Below, one piece after another: positions 9,106 through 20,209 of a DNA stretch of 40,272 nucleotides (within the stretch, counting starts at the first letter, position 1; every line of letters begins with the position of its first letter). The notes beneath the pieces were generated by a model. The model worked only from the letters and a program-made list of their open reading frames with translations, had not been told where the DNA came from and did not search any database. This stretch comes from Methylococcales bacterium (GTDB taxonomy: Bacteria > Pseudomonadota > Gammaproteobacteria > Methylococcales > Methylomonadaceae), in NCBI GenBank assembly GCA_003584865.1, contig QVQE01000179.1:1-40272 (forward strand). The letters run 5' to 3'. Both the position numbers and the translations under genes were made by a program.

Positions 9106-10571
9106 GAATCTTGACTCACCGTCGGCACAATCCGGGCTGCCAGTGCTTCGGTCAACAACTCAGGTAACTGTGTAGCAAAATGCCCTACATTACCAGCACC
9201 CATTGTCAAGATGACATCATCAGGTCTTACAATACCCGCCAATATCTTGGGTAACTCTTGCCAATTGTCAACAAAGACAGGATCAACCTGAGCACGCATA
9301 CGAATAGCACGGCTTAAAGCCCGACCATCAGCACCTGTAATTACTGACTCACCAGCCGAATAAACATCCATTAAAATAAGCACATCTACCGTTGACAGTA
9401 TATGCACAAAATCTTCAAACAAGTCGCGGGTTCGCGTATATCGATGAGGCTGAAAAATAACCACAGCTCGTCGCGTTGGCCATGCCTGACGTAAAGCCTC
9501 TAAAGTCGCAGCAATTTCTTTTGGGTGATGCCCATAATCATCGACCAAAGTCAGTTTTCCTTCATCAATTGCTAAATCACCTTGTATTTGAAAACGCCTA
9601 CCAACCCCTTTAAACTCACCAAGACTTTTAACAATTGCATCATCAGAAACTTCAAGCTTGGTGGCTACCGCAATAGTGGCCAGAGAATTAAGCATATTAT
9701 GCCATCCTGGCATGTTCAGAGTAACTTTTAAAGCCGGATAATCGCCTCGACGAATAACATTAAACGTAGTCAACATGCCTTTTTGCTCAACATCAACCGC
9801 TCTAATATCGGCATCTTCATGCACGCCATAAGTAAGCACTGGCTTGGATATGTTTGGCAAAATCGCTCTAATCCCTTCATCATCCAAACATAACACCGCT
9901 AAACCATAAAAAGGTAAGTGATGTAAAAACTCAATAAAAGTGTCTTTCAATCGCTGGTAACTATTTTGATACGTCTCCATGTGGTCTTGATCAATATTAG
10001 TCACTATTGCAATCATTGGTTGCAGATATAAAAATGACGCATCACTCTCATCCGCTTCAGCCACCAAATAATGACCTAACCCTAATTTTGCATTACTGCC
10101 GGCACTATTTAGGCGTCCACCTATCACAAACGTAGGATCTAACCCACCTTCTGCTAATACACTGGCGGTTAAACTGGTTGTGGTCGTTTTTCCATGCGTA
10201 CCGGCAATCGCAATCCCAAACCGAAACCGCATTAACTCCGCTAACATTTCTGCACGTGGAATCACTGGAATCCGATTAATATAAGCCTGATCTATTTCAT
10301 CGTTACTTCGATCTATCGCTGTTGAAGCGACAACAACATCCACATCCGTAACATTTTCTCGCTGATGCCCTATATTAATAACTACACCCAAATCGGCTAA
10401 TCGCCGTGTCACGCCACTTTCTTTAATATCAGATCCTGACACTTGATAGCCAAGATTTAATAAAACTTCAGCGATACCGCTCATTCCCGTGCCACCAACA
10501 CCCACGAAATGTATACGTTTTATATTGCCTAGTGTAGATACAATTTGCGTGCTTTTCTCAGGTATTTTCAT
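9102..10571 (-). CDS. murC: UDP-N-acetylmuramate--L-alanine ligase MurC
   Basis: This cytoplasmic Mur ligase adds L-alanine to UDP-MurNAc using ATP. The N-terminal UDP-binding Rossmann motif ([17 protein letters not shown]) is near residues 21-37. The ATP loop [12 protein letters not shown] follows at about 123-134, then the ADESDASF and TNIDQDHM motifs, and a C-terminal domain with [10 protein letters not shown] and FQPHRYTRT. The length of 489 residues is usual. The start overlaps the murG stop by four bases and the stop overlaps the murB-ddl start by four, so translation is probably coupled through this part of the cluster. Confidence 0.98.
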   Translation of the reverse strand: MKIPEKSTQIVSTLGNIKRIHFVGVGGTGMSGIAEVLLNLGYQVSGSDIKESGVTRRLADLGVVINIGHQRENVTDVDVVVASTAIDRSNDEIDQAYINRIPVIPRAEMLAELMRFRFGIAIAGTHGKTTTTSLTASVLAEGGLDPTFVIGGRLNSAGSNAKLGLGHYLVAEADESDASFLYLQPMIAIVTNIDQDHMETYQNSYQRLKDTFIEFLHHLPFYGLAVLCLDDEGIRAILPNISKPVLTYGVHEDADIRAVDVEQKGMLTTFNVIRRGDYPALKVTLNMPGWHNMLNSLATIAVATKLEVSDDAIVKSLGEFKGVGRRFQIQGDLAIDEGKLTLVDDYGHHPKEIAATLEALRQAWPTRRAVVIFQPHRYTRTRDLFEDFVHILSTVDVLILMDVYSAGESVITGADGRALSRAIRMRAQVDPVFVDNWQELPKILAGIVRPDDVILTMGAGNVGHFATQLPELLTEALAARIVPTVSQDS

Positions 10572-11644
10572 AATCCGGCCTCAACCATACAATAGCCCGC
10601 AACAACTTCTGTTGCATCTAAACGAGCACACTTTTGTGCATTCTTGCTCATCAAGGCTAAATTACTTAAAGCATCATCGATACATTCAGCTAATGAGAAA
10701 GGATTCAAATTATTTTGCATTAACACGAGTCCAGCACCCGCATCCTTTAAATAACATGCATTAGCCGATTGATGGTCATCAATCGCAGTGGGCAGCGGGA
10801 TAAAAATGGCGGGAACCCCCATTGCTGCCACCTCACTCACTGTCATCGCACCCGCCCTACAAATCACTAAATCAGCCCAATCATAAACTGCGACCATATC
10901 TTCAATAAAAGCGCTAGCTTCAGAATCAATCCCTAAGTCCTTATAGCGCTTGTCGACTTGAGACAACATCGCCGCACCTGTTTGATGCCTTACTCGTACG
11001 AGGCACTGCTTAGAATCCGTTTTTTTAAATTGAAAAATACCCTCTGGTACTATCTCATTTAAAATTTGGGCACCCTGACTGCCGCCAACAACCAACAACC
11101 GAATTTCACCTTCCACTGTTTGCTGCGTATTTCTCGCTACATTCAGAAAATCTTTTCTCAGAGGGTTACCGGTGAATTTTGCTTTAGTGCGCGATTCAAA
11201 ACTGTTTGGAAAAGCCTCTAAAACCTGGTTGGAGATACGCGCAAGCAGACGATTGGTTGTGCCTGGAACACGATTCTGTTCATGAATGATCAACGGAATA
11301 CCTAGAAGCTTTGCCATTAAGCCACCCGGTCCAGCAACAAAACCACCCATACCCAACACCACATCAGGTTTACGGGTATGCAATATTTTCAAAGCCTGAA
11401 AGCAGGCCTTAAAGAGCATAAAAACCGCCTTTATTTTAGCCATTACGCCTTTGCCTCTTACGCCTGCCACTGACAACCAATCAATCGCAATACCATGCTC
11501 TGGTATCACGCGACTTTCTAGTCCTCTGTGCGTCCCTAACCAACTAACCTGCCAATCCTTTTCCAGTAAATACTCTGCAACCGCCAAGGCAGGAAACACA
11601 TGTCCGCCAGTTCCTCCGGCCATAATAACTATGCGCTTGCCCAT
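10568..11644 (-). CDS. murG: Lipid II synthase MurG
   Basis: MurG is a peripheral inner-membrane GT28 glycosyltransferase that transfers GlcNAc from UDP-GlcNAc to lipid I, making lipid II. The N-terminal [13 protein letters not shown] loop, the [10 protein letters not shown] loop in the middle, and the donor-site [20 protein letters not shown] with a following HQ pair are all present. Its 358 residues match the family. The ATG at 11642-11644 lies inside the end of ftsW (16-base overlap), and the stop overlaps murC by four bases. Confidence 0.98.
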   Translation of the reverse strand: MGKRIVIMAGGTGGHVFPALAVAEYLLEKDWQVSWLGTHRGLESRVIPEHGIAIDWLSVAGVRGKGVMAKIKAVFMLFKACFQALKILHTRKPDVVLGMGGFVAGPGGLMAKLLGIPLIIHEQNRVPGTTNRLLARISNQVLEAFPNSFESRTKAKFTGNPLRKDFLNVARNTQQTVEGEIRLLVVGGSQGAQILNEIVPEGIFQFKKTDSKQCLVRVRHQTGAAMLSQVDKRYKDLGIDSEASAFIEDMVAVYDWADLVICRAGAMTVSEVAAMGVPAIFIPLPTAIDDHQSANACYLKDAGAGLVLMQNNLNPFSLAECIDDALSNLALMSKNAQKCARLDATEVVAGYCMVEAGL

Positions 11645-12804
11645 TTTGACCTTTCCTTTGGTTTATTAGCATTTATCTCAGACACTTCACTGTTAACACG
11701 AAATAATAACGCAATTGCACAGCACATAATCATCATGCTGCCACCACCATAACTCATTAAGGGCAACGTCAGGCCTTTAGTCGGTAAAATACCCATATTA
11801 ACTCCCATATTGACAAATGATTGAAAACCAAACCAAATGCCTAACCCATAGGCGATAAAAGCCGAGAATCTTTCTCCCACTTTCTCTGCTGCTACCGCGA
11901 TTTCAAATGCACGCCAGACTAGTAACGTAAATAACACGATAACTGTTAAAACACCCAACAATCCCAGCTCCTCAGCAATCACTGAAAATAGAAAATCTGT
12001 GTGCGCCTCAGGAAGATAAAATAACTTCTGTATTCCATTGCCTAATCCAACACCGACCCATTCTCCACGTCCAAACGAAATTAATGCATGCACCAACTGA
12101 TAACCGGTATCTTTAGAATCTGCCCAAGGATCAATAAAACTGGTTACCCTTTTCATTCGGTAAGGCTCAAAATAAACTAACAATGTCGCCGAGATAGTTC
12201 CAACCGATAATAATGCGATAAAAGGAGATAACCGCGCTCCCGCCAGAAACATAATACCCATTGCAATAATCATTATTACCACCGCAGAACCAAAATCAGG
12301 CTCCAGTAACAATAACAAACTAGCTGTAGCAAATAGCATCAAAGGCTTAAGTAAATAAAAAATCGATTCCCTTATGAATTTCTTATGTCGTGTCACATAC
12401 CCGGCCATATATATCACCGCAAAAAACTTAACTACCTCAGAAACTTGTAATCTTACTCCGCCTAGAGACAACCAGCGCGTACTGCCGTTAACCTTTACCC
12501 CTAGACCTGGAATTAACACAATAATAAGCAATAATAATCCACAGACAAACAACCACTGACCGGAGTTTTCCCAAATTCTAATAGGCGTTCTAGCTATACA
12601 GTAACCCAAAAAAAGTCCCAACCCTATATGGATAGACTGTCTTACGGGATAGTAAAAAGTATCACCATTTAACTTCGCACCTAAATGCAAGGACGAAGAT
12701 GCGACCATGACATATCCAATAATCAATAAACTCAACGTAACAATCACTAACAGCGTATCAAAATGGAATCGACCAATCCTTGACGGCTTTGCTCGCTTTT
12801 TCAT
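11629..12804 (-). CDS. ftsW: Septal peptidoglycan glycosyltransferase FtsW
   Basis: FtsW is the SEDS-family polymerase that works with FtsI at the septum. The 391-residue protein has about ten hydrophobic membrane segments, beginning with DTLLVIVTLSLLIIGYVMVAS. The conserved SEDS regions are visible: GLGVKVNGSTRWLSLG, the LEPDFGSAVV stretch with its catalytic Asp, and GLTLPLMSYGGGSMM near the C-terminus. The ATG overlaps the murD stop (ATGA). The position between murD and murG is the classical one and distinguishes it from RodA, which sits with mrdA/mreB genes. Confidence 0.97.
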   Translation of the reverse strand: MKKRAKPSRIGRFHFDTLLVIVTLSLLIIGYVMVASSSLHLGAKLNGDTFYYPVRQSIHIGLGLFLGYCIARTPIRIWENSGQWLFVCGLLLLIIVLIPGLGVKVNGSTRWLSLGGVRLQVSEVVKFFAVIYMAGYVTRHKKFIRESIFYLLKPLMLFATASLLLLLEPDFGSAVVIMIIAMGIMFLAGARLSPFIALLSVGTISATLLVYFEPYRMKRVTSFIDPWADSKDTGYQLVHALISFGRGEWVGVGLGNGIQKLFYLPEAHTDFLFSVIAEELGLLGVLTVIVLFTLLVWRAFEIAVAAEKVGERFSAFIAYGLGIWFGFQSFVNMGVNMGILPTKGLTLPLMSYGGGSMMIMCCAIALLFRVNSEVSEINANKPKERSKWASA

Positions 12805-14177
12805 TTAAGTAACCCTAATACAGCTTTAGCAAATTGATTGCCTCTATCTTGGTAATTTTTATATTGATCAAGACTTGCACAGGCAGGTGACAATAAAACA
12901 CTATCACCACTTTCAGCTAGTCCAGCACATATCTTTACAGCTTGTACCATACTCTTCGCTTCGTAAACAGGAACACAGTCATTCAACGCCTGCTTGATCA
13001 AACCCGCATCCTTACCTATCAAGACGATACTTTTTGCTTTTTCTTTTACAACAGGACTTAATTCATTCATATCAGCGCCTTTTGCATCACCGCCGGCAAT
13101 GAGAATGACTTTACGTTGATAACCTTCCAAAGCGGCCACACAAGCACCAATATTGGTTGCTTTTGAATCATTGACCCACGTCACACCTTTTATTTCTGCG
13201 ACTCGCTGCATTCGATGTTCTAACCCTTTAAAAACTTTTAAGGCTCCACACATCGCCAAAGGATCTAACCCGACCGCCTTACCTAACGCCAGAGCAGCCA
13301 AGGCATTAGCAGCATTATGTCGACCTTCCAGTGGCAACTCGGCCAGTGGCATTAACCTTATATTAGCCTGCATCAAATATTCTTCATTATCCTGGACATC
13401 AATATAAAAATCAGCCTTAGTCTTAATTGAAAAAGTTAGTGTTTCCCTATCTGAGACCCGCATGTCATTGACCAGGGGATCATCAATATTGATCACCATA
13501 ACACCGGTTCCCTTAAAAATAGTTTCCTTTTCATAGGCGTAACGGGCTATCGTTTCATGCCTGTCTAAATGATCTGCAGAAATATTCAAGACCGTTGCTG
13601 CCGCCGCATTTAAAACACTCGTCCGTTCAAGTTGAAAACTTGAGAGTTCCAATACATATAAGTCTGCGTCCTGTACCAACAAATCTAAAGCAGGGGTGCC
13701 TAAATTACCACCTACACCCACGTTTCTGCCTGCAAATCTAGCCATTTCACCCAACATCGTGGTGACAGTGCTTTTGCCATTAGAACCCGTAATAGCGACA
13801 ATAGGTGCATCAACCGAACAAGCCAATAAGTCAATATCACTGACAATCCTCGATCCATTAGCAATCGCTTTAACAATGGCTATTTCAGTTAATGATACCC
13901 CTGGGCTTACAATTAAATGCGTCGCCACCTGAAAAGCAGACTCATCAAACCCGCCTGTGAAAACAGGCGTGTCCGGCATCATTTGGAAAAAAGCATCTTT
14001 TAAGGGCGGCTTATCCCGACTATCTGTGACGCCAAAATGAAAACCCAATTTATATAAATAATGTGCGACGGAAATACCGGTGTCACCCAAGCCAACAACT
14101 AATACCTTTGAGTAATTGGGATCTAAGGAAAATTTGTTTTTTAACGATTGTAAGATTGCGTCAATATTCATACTCAT
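12801..14177 (-). CDS. murD: UDP-N-acetylmuramoyl-L-alanine--D-glutamate ligase MurD
   Basis: MurD is the cytoplasmic ligase that adds D-glutamate. VLVVGLGDTGISVAHYL forms the UDP-binding N-domain, AITGSNGKSTVTTML the ATP loop, LNISADHLDRH the central-domain histidine region, and GLEHRMQRV with NDSKATN the hinge before the C-domain. Start choice is uncertain. ATGs at 14175-14177 and 14169-14171 both give usual lengths (458 and 456 residues), while an upstream TTG at 14195 has no good ribosome site. I list the first ATG. The stop overlaps ftsW by four bases, and about 60 bases separate it from mraY. Confidence 0.96.
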   Translation of the reverse strand: MSMNIDAILQSLKNKFSLDPNYSKVLVVGLGDTGISVAHYLYKLGFHFGVTDSRDKPPLKDAFFQMMPDTPVFTGGFDESAFQVATHLIVSPGVSLTEIAIVKAIANGSRIVSDIDLLACSVDAPIVAITGSNGKSTVTTMLGEMARFAGRNVGVGGNLGTPALDLLVQDADLYVLELSSFQLERTSVLNAAAATVLNISADHLDRHETIARYAYEKETIFKGTGVMVINIDDPLVNDMRVSDRETLTFSIKTKADFYIDVQDNEEYLMQANIRLMPLAELPLEGRHNAANALAALALGKAVGLDPLAMCGALKVFKGLEHRMQRVAEIKGVTWVNDSKATNIGACVAALEGYQRKVILIAGGDAKGADMNELSPVVKEKAKSIVLIGKDAGLIKQALNDCVPVYEAKSMVQAVKICAGLAESGDSVLLSPACASLDQYKNYQDRGNQFAKAVLGLLK

Positions 14178-14237
14178 ACACTTACGACTCGGCAACTCAT
14201 CATTAAATAGTGTCTTTTTTATTCTTGTACAAATGGC

Positions 14238-15320
14238 TCATCTCAATTTTAATGTGGCTAAACCAATTAACACTAAAATAACGGTAATGATCCAAAAACG
14301 CACAATAACCCTAGGCTCTGGCCAGCCTTTCAATTCAAAATGATGGTGTATAGGTGCCATTCGAAATACCCGCTTTCCGGTTAATTTAAAAGAAGCGACC
14401 TGAATCATAACGGATAATGTTTCCATGACGAAAACCCCGCCCATAATGACCAGTACAACCTCTTGTCGAACCAATACCGCAAGCACCCCCAGAGCGGCAC
14501 CTAAAGCCAAGGCGCCCACATCCCCCATAAACACCATTGCCGGATAAGCATTAAACCATAGGAAACCTAAGCCAGCTCCAACCAAAGCAGCGCAAAAAAC
14601 AATTAACTCACCCGAATTAGGTAGATAAGGTATGGCTAAATAACTTGAAAATGCACTGTGTCCGGAAAGATAAGCAAAAACGCCCAAACCTGCGGCAACC
14701 ATAACGGTTGGCATAATAGCTAAACCATCTAAACCATCTGTTAAATTAACGGCATTACTGGTACCCACAATCACAAAATAGGTCAGAACAATATACATCC
14801 AACCCATATCCAGCATAAAATCCTTAAAAAAAGGAATAATCAATTGAGTTTCCGCCGGCACTGATGCGGTTTTATATAAAAAGATGGCTGCCGTTAATCC
14901 AATGACCGATTGACCTAAATATTTAGCTCTAGCCGATAAGCCATCACTATTACGCTTAATTACTTTTCTATAGTCATCAATAAAACCGATAATGCCATAT
15001 CCCATAGTCACTAACAAAATGACCCAAATATATCGATTGCCTAGATCAGCCCACAGCAGGGTACTAATTAAAATGGCAACCAATATTAAAGTTCCGCCCA
15101 TTGTCGGTGTCCCAGACTTTTCATAATGTGACTGCGGACCTAATTCACGGATACTTTGCCCAATCTTATTGGAACTTAATTTTCTAATCATGACAGGGCC
15201 AATCATGAAAGAAATCACTAATGAGGTTAATGCACCCAATATCGCGCGAAAAGTCAGATACTGAAATACTCTAAACCCCCCATCAAACGTCATTAAATAA
15301 TCTGTAAAATAAAGTAACAT
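14238..15320 (-). CDS. mraY: Phospho-MurNAc-pentapeptide translocase MraY
   Basis: MraY is an integral membrane transferase that moves phospho-MurNAc-pentapeptide to undecaprenyl phosphate, making lipid I. The 360 residues form about ten membrane helices. Family motifs include KSGTPTMGG with the conserved basic and Thr residues, GFIDDYRKV (the Asp pair), [13 protein letters not shown], and [15 protein letters not shown], the histidine-rich C-terminal loop. The ATG lies two bases after the murF stop, with AGGA about seven bases upstream within the end of murF, so it is tightly coupled. Confidence 0.98.
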   Translation of the reverse strand: MLLYFTDYLMTFDGGFRVFQYLTFRAILGALTSLVISFMIGPVMIRKLSSNKIGQSIRELGPQSHYEKSGTPTMGGTLILVAILISTLLWADLGNRYIWVILLVTMGYGIIGFIDDYRKVIKRNSDGLSARAKYLGQSVIGLTAAIFLYKTASVPAETQLIIPFFKDFMLDMGWMYIVLTYFVIVGTSNAVNLTDGLDGLAIMPTVMVAAGLGVFAYLSGHSAFSSYLAIPYLPNSGELIVFCAALVGAGLGFLWFNAYPAMVFMGDVGALALGAALGVLAVLVRQEVVLVIMGGVFVMETLSVMIQVASFKLTGKRVFRMAPIHHHFELKGWPEPRVIVRFWIITVILVLIGLATLKLR

Positions 15321-15322
15321 CT

Positions 15323-16699
15323 TTAATTCCTAAAATTCTCAACTAAAGCAGCAGCCACATTTTCCATGCGCTGCGCCCGTGAACCCTTAATCAAAATAAC
15401 TTCATCGCCGGTTATTTCTTGTTTTAATTCGGCAATTAAATCTTCTTGTTTTTCATAATATGTGGCGCCCAAACCAAAGGCTTGCACCGTTTTCTTAGTA
15501 TCGGCACCCACGGTAAATATCCGACTCACACCACTTGATTTGATAACCTCAGCTATCTCCTCATGGATCTTGGCACTATGTGACCCCAACTCGCTAAAAG
15601 CACCTAACACCAACCAGTGCCTACCCTTTAGCTGGCTCAATGCTTCAAGACCTGCTTCAAGAGAATCTGCATTAGCGTTATACGTATCATCAATGATGAT
15701 GTTTCCTAAGTGCCCTACTAAAGGCTGCATTCGACCCACTACTGGCTTTATACTCTCTAAACCGGCTTTAACTTGTTCTAGTTCTATTCCCAAAGCCAGT
15801 GTTGCAGCAGTTGCCGCCAACGCATTAAGCACATTATGCTGACCTGCCAACTTTAGATTTACCTCAACAGCACCCTGGGCTGTAAGCAAATTAAATGCAC
15901 TAATAAACGAATTGTTATTAATCCCCATTCCAGTCACTTTAGCCGTTACATCAGCATCTGCCCCTAGGCCAAATGAGATGACCTTTCGGTTTCCCGCAAC
16001 GGCTTTCCAATAATCAAAATAAGCATCTTCCCTGTTGAGAACAGCAACACCCTTATCTCCAAGTGTTTCAATGATTTCGCCTTTAGCTTTCGCCACATCG
16101 CCTAAGCTGCCAAAACCCTCCAAATGTGCAGCACCTGCATTGGTAATAATGACCACGTCCGCGTTAGCATAATGACTGGTATAGGCAATTTCTCCAATGT
16201 GATTTGCACCCATTTCGATAACGGCGTAACGATCTTGTTCAGTCAATCGAAACAATGTCAAAGGCACTCCAATGTCGTTATTTAAGTTACCCTGAGTAAA
16301 CAGAACCGTATCCTTAACCGCCAAAATTGCAGCGACCATTTCCTTAACCGTCGTTTTACCATTACTACCCGTCACCCCCACTACAGATAGTGGCCTTTCA
16401 TTCTCCGATAACGATAGACGCCATGCTCCTGCCAATCTTGCCAACGCTAAGCGTGTATCATCAACAACAATATGCGGTAAAGCCGATGAAACGCCTGCAT
16501 GCACAATTGCTGCAATCGCTCCCGCTTTTTCTGCCTGTTCAACAAAATCATTTCCATCAAAATTATGGCCTTTAATCGCAACATACAATTGATCTGCTTT
16601 AATGACGCGCGTATCTATGCTAACCCCTGTAATAGCAACGTCCTTTCCAATGAGTTTTCCTTGCACAATAGCAGCACAGGCACTCAGCATCATTTTCAT
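15323..16699 (-). CDS. murF: UDP-MurNAc-tripeptide--D-Ala-D-Ala ligase MurF
   Basis: MurF adds the D-Ala-D-Ala dipeptide, the product of Ddl, to the UDP-MurNAc-tripeptide. Visible are [18 protein letters not shown] in the N-domain, the ATP loop [15 protein letters not shown] near residue 109, [20 protein letters not shown], and [10 protein letters not shown] in the C-domain. The 458 residues are typical. The ATG at 16697-16699 lies five bases past the murE stop. The D-Ala-D-Ala substrate would come from the fused MurB-Ddl encoded further along the same cluster. Confidence 0.98.
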   Translation of the reverse strand: MKMMLSACAAIVQGKLIGKDVAITGVSIDTRVIKADQLYVAIKGHNFDGNDFVEQAEKAGAIAAIVHAGVSSALPHIVVDDTRLALARLAGAWRLSLSENERPLSVVGVTGSNGKTTVKEMVAAILAVKDTVLFTQGNLNNDIGVPLTLFRLTEQDRYAVIEMGANHIGEIAYTSHYANADVVIITNAGAAHLEGFGSLGDVAKAKGEIIETLGDKGVAVLNREDAYFDYWKAVAGNRKVISFGLGADADVTAKVTGMGINNNSFISAFNLLTAQGAVEVNLKLAGQHNVLNALAATAATLALGIELEQVKAGLESIKPVVGRMQPLVGHLGNIIIDDTYNANADSLEAGLEALSQLKGRHWLVLGAFSELGSHSAKIHEEIAEVIKSSGVSRIFTVGADTKKTVQAFGLGATYYEKQEDLIAELKQEITGDEVILIKGSRAQRMENVAAALVENFRN

Positions 16700-16704
16700 A
16701 CTAT

Positions 16705-18213
16705 TTAAACTCTCATTTTTAAGGTATCAATCACCACCTGACTATCACTAAAATTAATTCTCTCACCATTAATCTCTTGATAATCCTCGTGCCCTTTACC
16801 TGCAATCACAATACAATCGTCTTCAGTTGCATTGAGTATGGCCGTTTGTATTGCCTGCTTTCTATTTTGAATAACGATAATCCTGGCGTTCGAATCAGAA
16901 CTGATTGAAGTCTTACAACCTGCCAGAATATCACCTACGATATCCAGACTAGCTTCAAATCGTGGGTTATCATCCGTAATAATCACCCGATCAGCCCACT
17001 GTTCTGCAATCGCCCCCATCTCGGGTCTTTTACCTTTATCTCTGTTGCCTCCACAGCCAAACACCACCCATAATGACCATCGGCAATGCTTTTTAAGACC
17101 CGATATTACTTTATTCAACGCATCCGGAGTATGCGCATAATCAACAAAAACTAACGGCAATCCGTTACCACCAAAATGTTGCATACGTCCTGTCACAGGT
17201 TTTACGCTTATTAGTTTCTCAGCCGCCTCGGATAATGAGTAGCCCATTGCCAGCATCACCGTCAAAACAAGGAGGCTATTTTCAGCATTAAAATCCCCAT
17301 AAATGGGCACATAAACTCGTTGATTATCGTCTCGCCAATTGACCATAAACTCAATACCGGCGACACTGTGCAAAATAGCCGCCTTAACACTTTCGCCAAC
17401 GCTTACAGCTTTACCTTTAAAACTGACACCCCATATAACAATGTTTGAGGGTACCGCATCGATAATTTTCTCACAGTAGGAATCATCAAGATTCACTACG
17501 ACAAAGGCTAATCCAGGCTTATACAATAATTGTAATTTAGCTTGTAAGTAATCATCCATAGTTCCGTGGTAATCTAAATGATCACGGCTAATATTAGTAA
17601 ATACTGCACCTTTAAATATCACACCGTTGACTCGACCCTGCGCTAAGCCATGCGATGAAACCTCCATCGCGACAATACTCTTCTTATTTTTCAGTAATTC
17701 TGACAATATTCTCTGGATTTCAAGCGCGTCTGGCGTAGTATTTTTAGTTTTATTTAAATGTCCCGACTCTCCCCAACCCAACGTACCCACAACTCCACAG
17801 TCATTTAACATTTGACTTAAAAATTGGGTACAGGATGTTTTACCGTTCGTTCCTGTGACACCAATCACAGACATCAAGCCAGAAGGATCACCATAATAAC
17901 GAGCAGCAATATCTCCCAGCTTAACAGCCAAATTATCAACTGCAATCAGGGGCACATCCGCTATTGATTCCGCCAACTGCTCGCCGCCACCTAAAGGGTC
18001 ATAGATAATAACAACTGCACCGTTTAAAATGGCCTGACTCGCGTGGAAAAGACCGTGTTGCTGAGCACCCACTAACGCAATAAATACATTTCCAGTAACA
18101 ACGTCCCTACTATCTAAAACGAGTCCAGTTATAAACGTATCGCCGACTTTAGAAAAAGTAGCGTTTTGACATGAAACAAATCCCTCTAATAATTCACTTA
18201 ACTTCATTGACAT
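16705..18213 (-). CDS. murE: UDP-MurNAc-L-Ala-D-Glu--meso-DAP ligase MurE
   Basis: MurE adds the third stem-peptide residue. The ATP loop GVTGTNGKTSCTQF is at about 118-131, the carbamylated-lysine region YLQAKLQ has Lys226, and the amino-acid-recognition motif DNPR is at 415-418. DNPR is the hallmark of meso-diaminopimelate ligases, so the wall should be DAP-type. The length of 502 residues is usual. The start overlaps the end of ftsI by 20 bases. A second in-frame ATG two codons later cannot be excluded and would still overlap. Confidence 0.98.
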   Translation of the reverse strand: MSMKLSELLEGFVSCQNATFSKVGDTFITGLVLDSRDVVTGNVFIALVGAQQHGLFHASQAILNGAVVIIYDPLGGGEQLAESIADVPLIAVDNLAVKLGDIAARYYGDPSGLMSVIGVTGTNGKTSCTQFLSQMLNDCGVVGTLGWGESGHLNKTKNTTPDALEIQRILSELLKNKKSIVAMEVSSHGLAQGRVNGVIFKGAVFTNISRDHLDYHGTMDDYLQAKLQLLYKPGLAFVVVNLDDSYCEKIIDAVPSNIVIWGVSFKGKAVSVGESVKAAILHSVAGIEFMVNWRDDNQRVYVPIYGDFNAENSLLVLTVMLAMGYSLSEAAEKLISVKPVTGRMQHFGGNGLPLVFVDYAHTPDALNKVISGLKKHCRWSLWVVFGCGGNRDKGKRPEMGAIAEQWADRVIITDDNPRFEASLDIVGDILAGCKTSISSDSNARIIVIQNRKQAIQTAILNATEDDCIVIAGKGHEDYQEINGERINFSDSQVVIDTLKMRV

Positions 18214-19942
18214 CGAATGGTTTTCTTTGTGTTAACAAAATAGGCATCGTCTCCTCTTGATCGGGAGCCACTTCAAGTATTCTCAACGCACCCGCCATCA
18301 CCTTTGAAAATACGGGTGCGGATACCAAACCGCCGTAATACTTGCCGGCTGAAGGCTCATCAATCATGACGACTATGATCAAGCGAGGATCATTAACCGG
18401 TGCCATTCCTGCAAAAACCGCGAAATAACTGCTCTCTGTATAACCTCTTGCGGTTGCTTTTTTTACAGTTCCTGTTTTACCGGCTGCACTATAACCATCA
18501 ACTCTTGCTTCATAGGCTGTGCCTTCTTTCGTTAACACAGTCTCCATCATCTTTCTTACACTTCTTGCAGTCTTAGCAGAAAACACGCGCACAACATCAT
18601 TATCTTCCTCTCGCTTTAACAAACTGACAGAATGCAAAAGACCGTCGTCTGCCAGTGCGGTATAACTTCTTGCCAACTGCAATGCCGAGCTATTTAAGCC
18701 ATATCCAAACGACATCGTTGCCCGATCAAAATCGTGCCATCGCTTATAATCCTTCATTCTCCCGCTGGCTTCACCGGGAAAACCAGCTCCTGCTGAAACA
18801 CCAAAGCCAAGTTGATGATACGTATCCCACAGATACTTCGGAGGCATTTTTAAAGACATCATACTCACACCCACGTTACTGGACTTTGTAAGCACATGGG
18901 TTACATCCAGGGTACCGTAGTTATGCACATCCCTAACTGTATTACGCCCAATTTGCAAAGTGCCATTGGTTGGAAAAATCGAATTAGGCTTTATATACCC
19001 ACCATCCAAAGCGGCTGCGACAACAAAAGGCTTTACCGTTGAACCCGGTTCAAATACCTCAGTAAAGGCTCTATTTCTATACACACTTTCTTTTAAATTA
19101 TTCCTTGTATTCGGATTAAAAGAAGGTTGATTAACAGCGGCTAGAATTTCCCCATTTTTTGCATCTAAGACAACTAATGTTCCTGATTTCGCATTATTTT
19201 CTTCAACGGCCACCTGTAGTTCTTTATAAGCCAAATATTGAATGCGTTGATCAATACTTAACTCCAGAGTCTTTCCAGAAACAGGTTCATTGATACTTTC
19301 TACATCATCAATAATACGTCGCTGCCCATCTCTGATAACGCGCTTACTGCCTGCCGTACCTTTAAGCTGTTTCTCGTAACCGGACTCCATTCCGGCTTGC
19401 CCAATATCATCAACATTGGTAAATCCAACAATATGAGCAGACACACCACCCGCCGGATAGTACCGCTTAAACTCCCTTTCAAAATAAACACCTTCCAGTT
19501 TTAATGCTTTTACATCATCCCCTAATTGTGGATTAACCCGACGAGCAATATACAGAAACTGCCGTCTTGGTTCCTCTTTAATCCATTCCATTACTTTTCC
19601 ATCAGGCAAATTCAGGAGCTTCTCCATTGCTCTTATCCCTTCCTGTTTGGCGTATCTTAATTCTCTGGGATTTATCCAAATAGACTCAACAGGCGTACTG
19701 ATCGCTAAAGGCTCACTATTTCTATCAATAATCATGCCTCTATAAGCTGAAACAGCGACCTCATCAACTTGCCTCATATCGCCTTGATGCTTTAAAAACT
19801 GCTTACTAATAACCTGTAAATGAATATCCCGAACGACAAGCACCAGCATACAGACCATTATAAAAGTAACTACAATCTTACGCCTGCCGGAAAAGTCATC
19901 TATGACTTTCTTTACAGAACCTCTATCTCGAAAATCTAACAT
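18194..19942 (-). CDS. ftsI: Septal transpeptidase FtsI (PBP3)
   Basis: FtsI is the class B penicillin-binding protein that cross-links septal peptidoglycan as partner of FtsW. It has a short cytoplasmic N-terminus, a membrane anchor at about residues 22-38, the pedestal domain, then the transpeptidase domain: catalytic STVK at 301-304, SSN at 353-355, and KTGT at 488-491. The 582-residue length fits PBP3. The ATG directly abuts the ftsL stop (TAA then ATG). Confidence 0.98.
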   Translation of the reverse strand: MLDFRDRGSVKKVIDDFSGRRKIVVTFIMVCMLVLVVRDIHLQVISKQFLKHQGDMRQVDEVAVSAYRGMIIDRNSEPLAISTPVESIWINPRELRYAKQEGIRAMEKLLNLPDGKVMEWIKEEPRRQFLYIARRVNPQLGDDVKALKLEGVYFEREFKRYYPAGGVSAHIVGFTNVDDIGQAGMESGYEKQLKGTAGSKRVIRDGQRRIIDDVESINEPVSGKTLELSIDQRIQYLAYKELQVAVEENNAKSGTLVVLDAKNGEILAAVNQPSFNPNTRNNLKESVYRNRAFTEVFEPGSTVKPFVVAAALDGGYIKPNSIFPTNGTLQIGRNTVRDVHNYGTLDVTHVLTKSSNVGVSMMSLKMPPKYLWDTYHQLGFGVSAGAGFPGEASGRMKDYKRWHDFDRATMSFGYGLNSSALQLARSYTALADDGLLHSVSLLKREEDNDVVRVFSAKTARSVRKMMETVLTKEGTAYEARVDGYSAAGKTGTVKKATARGYTESSYFAVFAGMAPVNDPRLIIVVMIDEPSAGKYYGGLVSAPVFSKVMAGALRILEVAPDQEETMPILLTQRKPFDVNEVK

Positions 19943-20209
19943 TTATGGTTTTATATAAATAATTTTTTCTCTTAGCGGCATAACCAGCTTTAACTGTTCC
20001 CTTGCCACAAGTTCTAATCGATTCTGCTCGCCCAACATCGTCAGTTCCAATTGCATTTGTCCCCATTCGACTTCGTATTGATCGAGCGCTCTCTCTTGCT
20101 TTTGAATCTCAATAAAAATCAGACGTGAATAATACTTACTATAAACAACGGCTAGGGATGACAATAAAAGCACCACACTCGCCACAATCAAAAGTCGCTC
20201 AATAATCAC
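19943..20209 (-). CDS. ftsL: Cell division protein FtsL
   Basis: This small bitopic protein of 88 residues forms the FtsQLB complex that activates FtsWI. One membrane helix (about residues 4-23, IERLLIVASVVLLLSSLAVV) is followed by a periplasmic region with heptad-like hydrophobics. It starts with GTG at 20207-20209, immediately after the rsmH stop. An AGAAGG within the last rsmH codons acts as the ribosome site. Sequence conservation is low in this family, so the assignment rests on size, topology and the position between rsmH and ftsI. Confidence 0.94.
   Translation of the reverse strand: MIIERLLIVASVVLLLSSLAVVYSKYYSRLIFIEIQKQERALDQYEVEWGQMQLELTMLGEQNRLELVAREQLKLVMPLREKIIYIKP

Noticed and set aside
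12801-14195. TTG start for murD at 14195
   Set aside because: No ribosome site at proper spacing, and two downstream ATGs give the usual N-terminus.
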